Shown one piece after another: positions 48,577 to 51,912 of a stretch of DNA of 51,912 nt (position 1 is its first letter; the number at the start of each line of letters is the position of its first letter). A program made the position numbers and the translations under genes. The notes below the pieces were generated by a model, which was not told where the DNA came from, made no database searches, and saw only the letters and a list, made by a program, of their open reading frames with translations. The DNA lies in NCBI GenBank assembly GCA_004563715.1, contig ML214234.1, forward strand, positions 2,888 to 54,799, in the 5' to 3' direction. The DNA comes from Actinomycetota bacterium. GTDB taxonomy: Bacteria; Actinomycetota; Rubrobacteria; Rubrobacterales; Rubrobacteraceae.

Positions 48577-48609
48577 CACGGGACGGTAGAGGGGTTCGGG
48601 CTGAGAGTC

Positions 48610-48615
48610 TAGAAT
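48610..48615 (+). promoter_or_regulatory. Minus-10 box for the second antitoxin gene
   Basis: TAGAAT lies 29 bases before the ATG at 48645. With a 17-base spacer the minus-35 would be TAGAGG, which is weak. Confidence 0.3.
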
Positions 48616-48644
48616 CTGCAGAAGGCGGCGTCAGGAGCCAGAAC

Positions 48645-48866
48645 ATGGAAGCCCGTTACATAACCGACGCGTCCGGCAAGCGCCGGGGCGTAATCCTGAG
48701 TCTGGAGGAGTACCAGAAGCTGCTCGAAGATTTCGAAGACCTGGAGGATCTGCGGGCCGCGGATGAGGCGCTGCGCGAGATAGAACGTGGCGAGGAGGAG
48801 CCAGTCCCCTGGGAGCAGGTCAGGGATGAGATCGGTTCGGAGTACGAGGGGCCAAAGGGTTCTTGA
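48645..48866 (+). CDS. Antitoxin, Phd/RelB-like
   Basis: A 73-residue protein. MEARYITDASGKRRGVILSLEEYQKLLEDFEDLEDL is typical of small Phd/YefM or RelB-like antitoxins, followed by an acidic tail (ALREIERGEEEPVPWEQVRDEI). ATG at 48645 has AGGAG seven bases upstream. Its stop overlaps the start of a RelE-like frame as TTGA, the standard arrangement of a toxin-antitoxin pair. Confidence 0.75.
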   Translation: MEARYITDASGKRRGVILSLEEYQKLLEDFEDLEDLRAADEALREIERGEEEPVPWEQVRDEIGSEYEGPKGS

Positions 48867-49027
48867 ATTACCGCATCGTCGCCGGGCGTGCGGCTGAGAG
48901 CCTCGCCGGCGACCCAAAACCCCGTGGCGCGGTTGAAATGCGCGATACGGGGGAGAAGGAAGAGTGGCGCGCAAGGGTGGGAGGCTACCGTATCGTCTGC
49001 GCGCAGACGATGAAACTCGACGGATGA
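48863..49027 (+). pseudogene. Shortened RelE/ParE-like toxin
   Basis: A 54-residue frame: NYRIVAGRAAESLAGDPKPRGAVEMR and WRARVGGYRIVCAQ correspond to the N-terminal strand, the DPRPxG turn and the WRxRVGxYRxxY core of RelE/ParE toxins. Compared with the usual 85-95 residues, the two helices after the first strand and the C-terminal strand (normally ending near HR) are missing. Probably a decayed toxin that still follows its antitoxin. TTG at 48863 overlaps the antitoxin stop. Confidence 0.55.
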
Positions 49028-49055
49028 AGGCACCGAATCGGGATTGGAGGGTCAG

Positions 49056-49223
49056 ATGAGCGACGCTTTTACCAGGTTGCAGGGGTTGCTTCGCCAGCTC
49101 TTCCAGTTCGTCAGCGCCGACCTGGACTTCGGTGTCTACCGCATCATGAACCACCGAGGGAATGGGGTGGAGAGGAATCCGTGTCCCGCTCCTGGTGTTT
49201 TGTATGATGCCGTGCGACCATGA
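49056..49223 (+). pseudogene. Remnant copy of a type III-like methyltransferase 5' end
   Basis: A 55-residue frame whose first 34 residues match the start of the full gene at 49748: both read DAF-x-x-LQ-x-LLRQLFQF, then DLDFG and YR-x-MNH, with roughly 25 of 34 residues shared. After MNHR the similarity stops and unrelated sequence leads to a stop overlapping the DUF4258 start. It keeps a GGAGG ribosome site. It is the truncated end of a diverged paralogue or of an earlier copy. Confidence 0.7.
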
Positions 49224-49474
49224 GGTTCAGTGAGCATTTCGAGGGAGATCGCAGGGATCAGCCGGATCGGGAGCGGATATCGCTCTCGATGTGTGAACGA
49301 GTCGTAAGGAACCCGGTGGTTTCGGAGCCGAATCGAAGAGGCCGGATCGCTTGCTGGGGATACGTGGAGAGCGAGGACCGTTACTTGAAGGTTATAGTAG
49401 AGGCGGACGGCGTGGAGATAGTCACGGCCCATTTCGACCGGGGCTTCAAGCGGAAGATGAGGAGTCGGCGATGA
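49220..49474 (+). CDS. DUF4258-like protein, probable toxin
   Basis: An 84-residue protein with RISLSMCERVVRNPVVSEPNRRGRIACWGYV and YLKVIVEADGVEIVTAHFDR, the pattern of DUF4258, a small RelE/BrnT-like fold often paired with DUF2283. It is probably the toxin of a two-gene module. Evidence of activity is only by family. ATG at 49220 overlaps the stop of the methyltransferase remnant, and a TATGAT box lies 11 bases upstream. Its stop overlaps the next gene as ATGA. Confidence 0.6.
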   Translation: MRFSEHFEGDRRDQPDRERISLSMCERVVRNPVVSEPNRRGRIACWGYVESEDRYLKVIVEADGVEIVTAHFDRGFKRKMRSRR

Positions 49475-49698
49475 GGATCGTTTACAGGAGAGAGCACGAT
49501 ACCATGCGGATCACGCTCAAGCCGGACGCCCGCTACGCGGAGTCGGAGGAGGTGGCTCCCGGCGTGGTTGTGGACTTCGACGAGGCGGGCAACGCCATCT
49601 CGCTGGAGGTCTACGACGCGGCGAGCGAGAAGGTGGATCTCTCGAAGCTGGAGATCGAGGGCCTCCTGGAGCACCCGAAGGCCGAAGCGCCGTCGTAG
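49471..49698 (+). CDS. DUF2283 protein, probable antitoxin partner
   Basis: A 75-residue DUF2283 protein: MRIVYRREHDTMRITLKP, then ESEEVAPGVVVDFDEAGNAISLEVYDAS. These short beta-rich proteins commonly follow a DUF4258 or BrnT-like gene and are thought to be antitoxins. ATG at 49471 overlaps the DUF4258 stop and has GGAG about six bases upstream. It is followed after 49 bases by the methyltransferase. Confidence 0.7.
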   Translation: MRIVYRREHDTMRITLKPDARYAESEEVAPGVVVDFDEAGNAISLEVYDAASEKVDLSKLEIEGLLEHPKAEAPS

Positions 49699-49747
49699 GG
49701 CGGCCCCAGACACGAGGGAGGCTCGTTTCTAGAGAGGAGCGGACCGC

Positions 49748-51912
49748 ATGACGACGGATGCTTTCGCAAAATTGCAGGAGTTGCTGCGCCAGCTCTTCCA
49801 GTTCGACAGCAAGGATCTGGACTTCGGCATCTACCGCGTCATGAACCACAAGCGCGACGCGATCGAGGACTTTATACAGAACGGCCTCGCCGAAGCGGTG
49901 GACGAAGCCCTGAGAGGCGGCGCGGTGGCGCGTCAGGCGGCGCAGGCGGAAGAGGTGCGCCGGAAGACGGACCAGGTAAAGGAGACTTTCGGCGAGTACG
50001 CCGTTGACTCTAAGGGCGAACTGAAGGAGCCTTTCCGCGAGACGCCGCTCGGCAGGGAGTATCTGGAGGCGCGTTACGCAGCGGGCGAGCCCGTGGACCT
50101 CGAAGAGCTGAAGGCCACGGTCTTCAACCACGTCTACACTTTCTTTTCCCGGTACTACGACAACGGGGACTTCATCTCTAAACGGCGCTACTCGAAGCGG
50201 CAGAAGTACGCCATCCCGTACAACGGCGAAGAAGTCTACCTGCACTGGGCGAACGCCGACCAGTACTACATCAAGACCGCCGAGCATTTCTTCGATTACA
50301 CCTACAACGCCAGGGGCGGCGTTACCGTGCGCTTCGAGGTGACCGCCGCCGAGGTCGAGCACAACGACGTCAAGGGCGAGAAGCGTTTCTTCGTCCCCCG
50401 TCTCGAAGACGCGAACTTCGACGGGGAGACGCGGACCCTGACCATCCCCTTTGAGTGGCGTCCGTTGACCGCCGGGGAGCAGGAGAGCTACGGCAAGAAG
50501 CAAGAGGACATCAACAAGTGGGCGGCGGGGGAGATACCGGCCCGTTTAGCGGGCGAGCCTGTCGCAGCCGGAGCACTGGACGAAGAGAGCCTGGAGATCC
50601 ACCTGCGCCGGTACACCCGGCGCAACACCTCAGACTTCTTCATCCACAAGGACCTGAAAGGCTTTTTGGAGCGGGAGCTGGACTTCTACCTCAAGAACGA
50701 GGTGCTGGACGTGGACGACCTGGAGAGCTGGGGGCCGGAGCTCTCCGAGAGCTGGTTCGAGGTGATGCGGACCGTCAGAGTTATCGGGCGGGAGATCGTC
50801 GCCTTCCTCGCCCAGATCGAGGACTTCCAGAAGAAGCTCTTCGAGAAGAAGAAGTTCGTGGTGTCCTGCGAATACTGCATTACACTGGACCGTGTGCCGG
50901 AAGAGCTGTACCCTGAGATCGCCGCCAGCGCCGCCCAGCGCCAGGAGTGGGTGCGGCTGTTCGCCATAGACGCGATCGAGGAGAACATCACGCAGCCCGG
51001 CTACTCCGAGCCGCTTACGACCGACTTCCTGAAAGCCAACCCGCACCTGGTGCTGGACACGAAGTTTTTCGGCAAGGACTTTAAGGACCGGCTGCTGGCG
51101 GGCATCGAGGACCTCGACGAGCAGACCGACGGGCTCCTCGTCGACAGCGAGAACTTCCAGGCCCTCAACCTGCTACAGGAGCGTTACCGCGAGCAGGTCA
51201 AGTGCATCTACATAGACCCGCCGTACAACACGGGTGGCGATGGATTTATCTACAAGGATAATTACCAGCACGCAAGCTGGATGAGCATGATGGAGGATCG
51301 TCTACGGTCAGGGAGAGAGGCATTGACCAAAGACGGGGTAATGTTCGTCAGCATCGACGATCATGAAGTAGAAAAGTTGCGCCTGCTGATGAACAGGGTG
51401 TTCGGTGAGGAGAATTTCATAGCGGAGTTGGTGTGGGAGAAGGGCAGAAAGAACGACGCCAAGCTGTTCTCCGTGGGGCATGAATACATGCTCGTGTATG
51501 CGAGCTCTCTTGCTACCTTGCGAGAGCGTGGAGTAGTTTGGCGGGAGTCCAAGCCCGGAGCGCAGGAGATCTGGGAAGAGTATAGCCGCTTGCGCGAGAA
51601 GTACGGCGACGACCATAAAGCTGTTCAAAATGCTCTCCGTGAATGGTACCGGCAGCTTCCGAATAGCCACCCGTCGAAGTCATTGAGCCGCTACAAACAC
51701 GTAGATGAGCACGGACCGTGGAGGGACAGAGACATATCCTGGCCCGGTGGCGGAGGTCCCAGGTACGAGGTAATACATCCGGTTACCAAGCAGGCATGCA
51801 AGGTCCCAGATGCCGGGTGGAGGTTCTCCACTTCCGAGGCAATGCAGGAGCAGATCAGGCTGGGACTGGTGGTGTTCGGGGAGGATGAGATATGCTCAGA
51901 AGTTGTGGATAG
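49748..51912 (+). CDS. Type III-like site-specific DNA adenine methyltransferase (Mod), partial at right edge
   Basis: 721 codons are open to the window end. The N-terminal 480 residues form a long extension (LLRQLFQFDSKDLDFGIYRVMNH at 11-33). Then comes LLVDSENFQALNLLQERY and motif IV DPPYNTG (490-496), followed by DGVMFVSIDDHEVEKLR. Motif order is that of beta-class methyltransferases, so the SAM loop should lie C-terminal, out of view. Canonical Mod subunits have DPPY near 120, so this is an enlarged form, probably with a helicase/nuclease partner beyond the edge. After about 51,240 the sequence becomes less GC-rich with different codons. ATG at 49748 has AGGAG eight bases upstream. Confidence 0.85.
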   Translation, partial: MTTDAFAKLQELLRQLFQFDSKDLDFGIYRVMNHKRDAIEDFIQNGLAEAVDEALRGGAVARQAAQAEEVRRKTDQVKETFGEYAVDSKGELKEPFRETPLGREYLEARYAAGEPVDLEELKATVFNHVYTFFSRYYDNGDFISKRRYSKRQKYAIPYNGEEVYLHWANADQYYIKTAEHFFDYTYNARGGVTVRFEVTAAEVEHNDVKGEKRFFVPRLEDANFDGETRTLTIPFEWRPLTAGEQESYGKKQEDINKWAAGEIPARLAGEPVAAGALDEESLEIHLRRYTRRNTSDFFIHKDLKGFLERELDFYLKNEVLDVDDLESWGPELSESWFEVMRTVRVIGREIVAFLAQIEDFQKKLFEKKKFVVSCEYCITLDRVPEELYPEIAASAAQRQEWVRLFAIDAIEENITQPGYSEPLTTDFLKANPHLVLDTKFFGKDFKDRLLAGIEDLDEQTDGLLVDSENFQALNLLQERYREQVKCIYIDPPYNTGGDGFIYKDNYQHASWMSMMEDRLRSGREALTKDGVMFVSIDDHEVEKLRLLMNRVFGEENFIAELVWEKGRKNDAKLFSVGHEYMLVYASSLATLRERGVVWRESKPGAQEIWEEYSRLREKYGDDHKAVQNALREWYRQLPNSHPSKSLSRYKHVDEHGPWRDRDISWPGGGGPRYEVIHPVTKQACKVPDAGWRFSTSEAMQEQIRLGLVVFGEDEICSEVVD

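Noticed and set aside
1-51912. CRISPR arrays, tRNA or rRNA genes, transposases
   Set aside because: I looked for repeat-spacer periodicity, tRNA T-loop/acceptor patterns and transposase motifs and saw none; the short period-8 repeat at 25706 is not a CRISPR array.

Overview
The window is GC-rich, gene-dense bacterial chromosome with many GTG and TTG starts, clear AGGAGG-type ribosome binding sites and a menaquinone (men) pathway. It also carries a PucR-type regulator, an actinobacterial-style sortase and Tat-exported lipoproteins. Together these suggest a high-GC actinobacterium; Rubrobacter or a close relative is my best guess. That is an inference from gene style, not a database result. I saw no rRNA, tRNA, CRISPR array, prophage or insertion sequence.

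Layout. (1) 1-7.4 kb, minus strand: one polyamine operon reading aminotransferase, FAD amine oxidase, PotA, PotD, PotB, PotC, aldehyde dehydrogenase (cut by the left edge). Together they would import putrescine or spermidine and oxidise it toward GABA. (2) 7.6-10.3 kb: an S9 peptidase and a MerR-XRE-cupin fusion regulator that is a good candidate controller of the polyamine operon. (3) 10.4-20.5 kb: a sulfotransferase-like gene and a PucR regulator. Divergent from PucR is a catabolic run: FAD amino-acid oxidase-like protein, a 36-residue membrane protein, sodium:solute symporter, alanine dehydrogenase and agmatinase. After a hypothetical gene and a remnant of an APC permease comes 4-aminobutyrate aminotransferase. 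(4) 20.5-23.7 kb, minus strand: BioY, biotin carboxylase, Uma2-family protein and TspO. (5) 23.8-30.8 kb, plus strand: two carboxyltransferase-like subunits (PxpB/PxpC or urea-carboxylase type), PxpA, a small biotin carrier, an amidase and a lone molybdenum hydroxylase large subunit.

(6) 30.8-34.2 kb: CsbD behind a sigma-B-like promoter, a phasin-like coiled-coil protein, a sortase-like lipoprotein and xylulokinase. (7) 34.3-43.6 kb: menF, menD, a methyltransferase, a MOSC protein, menH, menB, menC and menE. This is everything from chorismate to 1,4-dihydroxy-2-naphthoyl-CoA except the thioesterase. (8) 43.5-47.8 kb: an FAD oxidoreductase and ACT-malic enzyme on the minus strand, then a small hypothetical, a cold-shock protein with a terminator in its leader, and a fatty acid desaturase. 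(9) 47.9-51.9 kb: a small accessory/defence region with VapBC, a Phd/RelB-like antitoxin with a shortened RelE-like toxin, a remnant of a methyltransferase 5' end, a DUF4258/DUF2283 pair, and a large type III-like DNA methyltransferase running off the right edge.

The most interesting part is the biotin-dependent module at 21.7-28.4 kb. Biotin carboxylase, biotin carrier, both halves of a urea-carboxylase-like transferase, PxpA, a biotin transporter and an amidase sit together around one shared promoter/operator region. Separate points of interest are four genes that look leaderless, a cold-shock leader that may be an attenuator, and a duplicated methyltransferase 5' end around a toxin-antitoxin-like pair.
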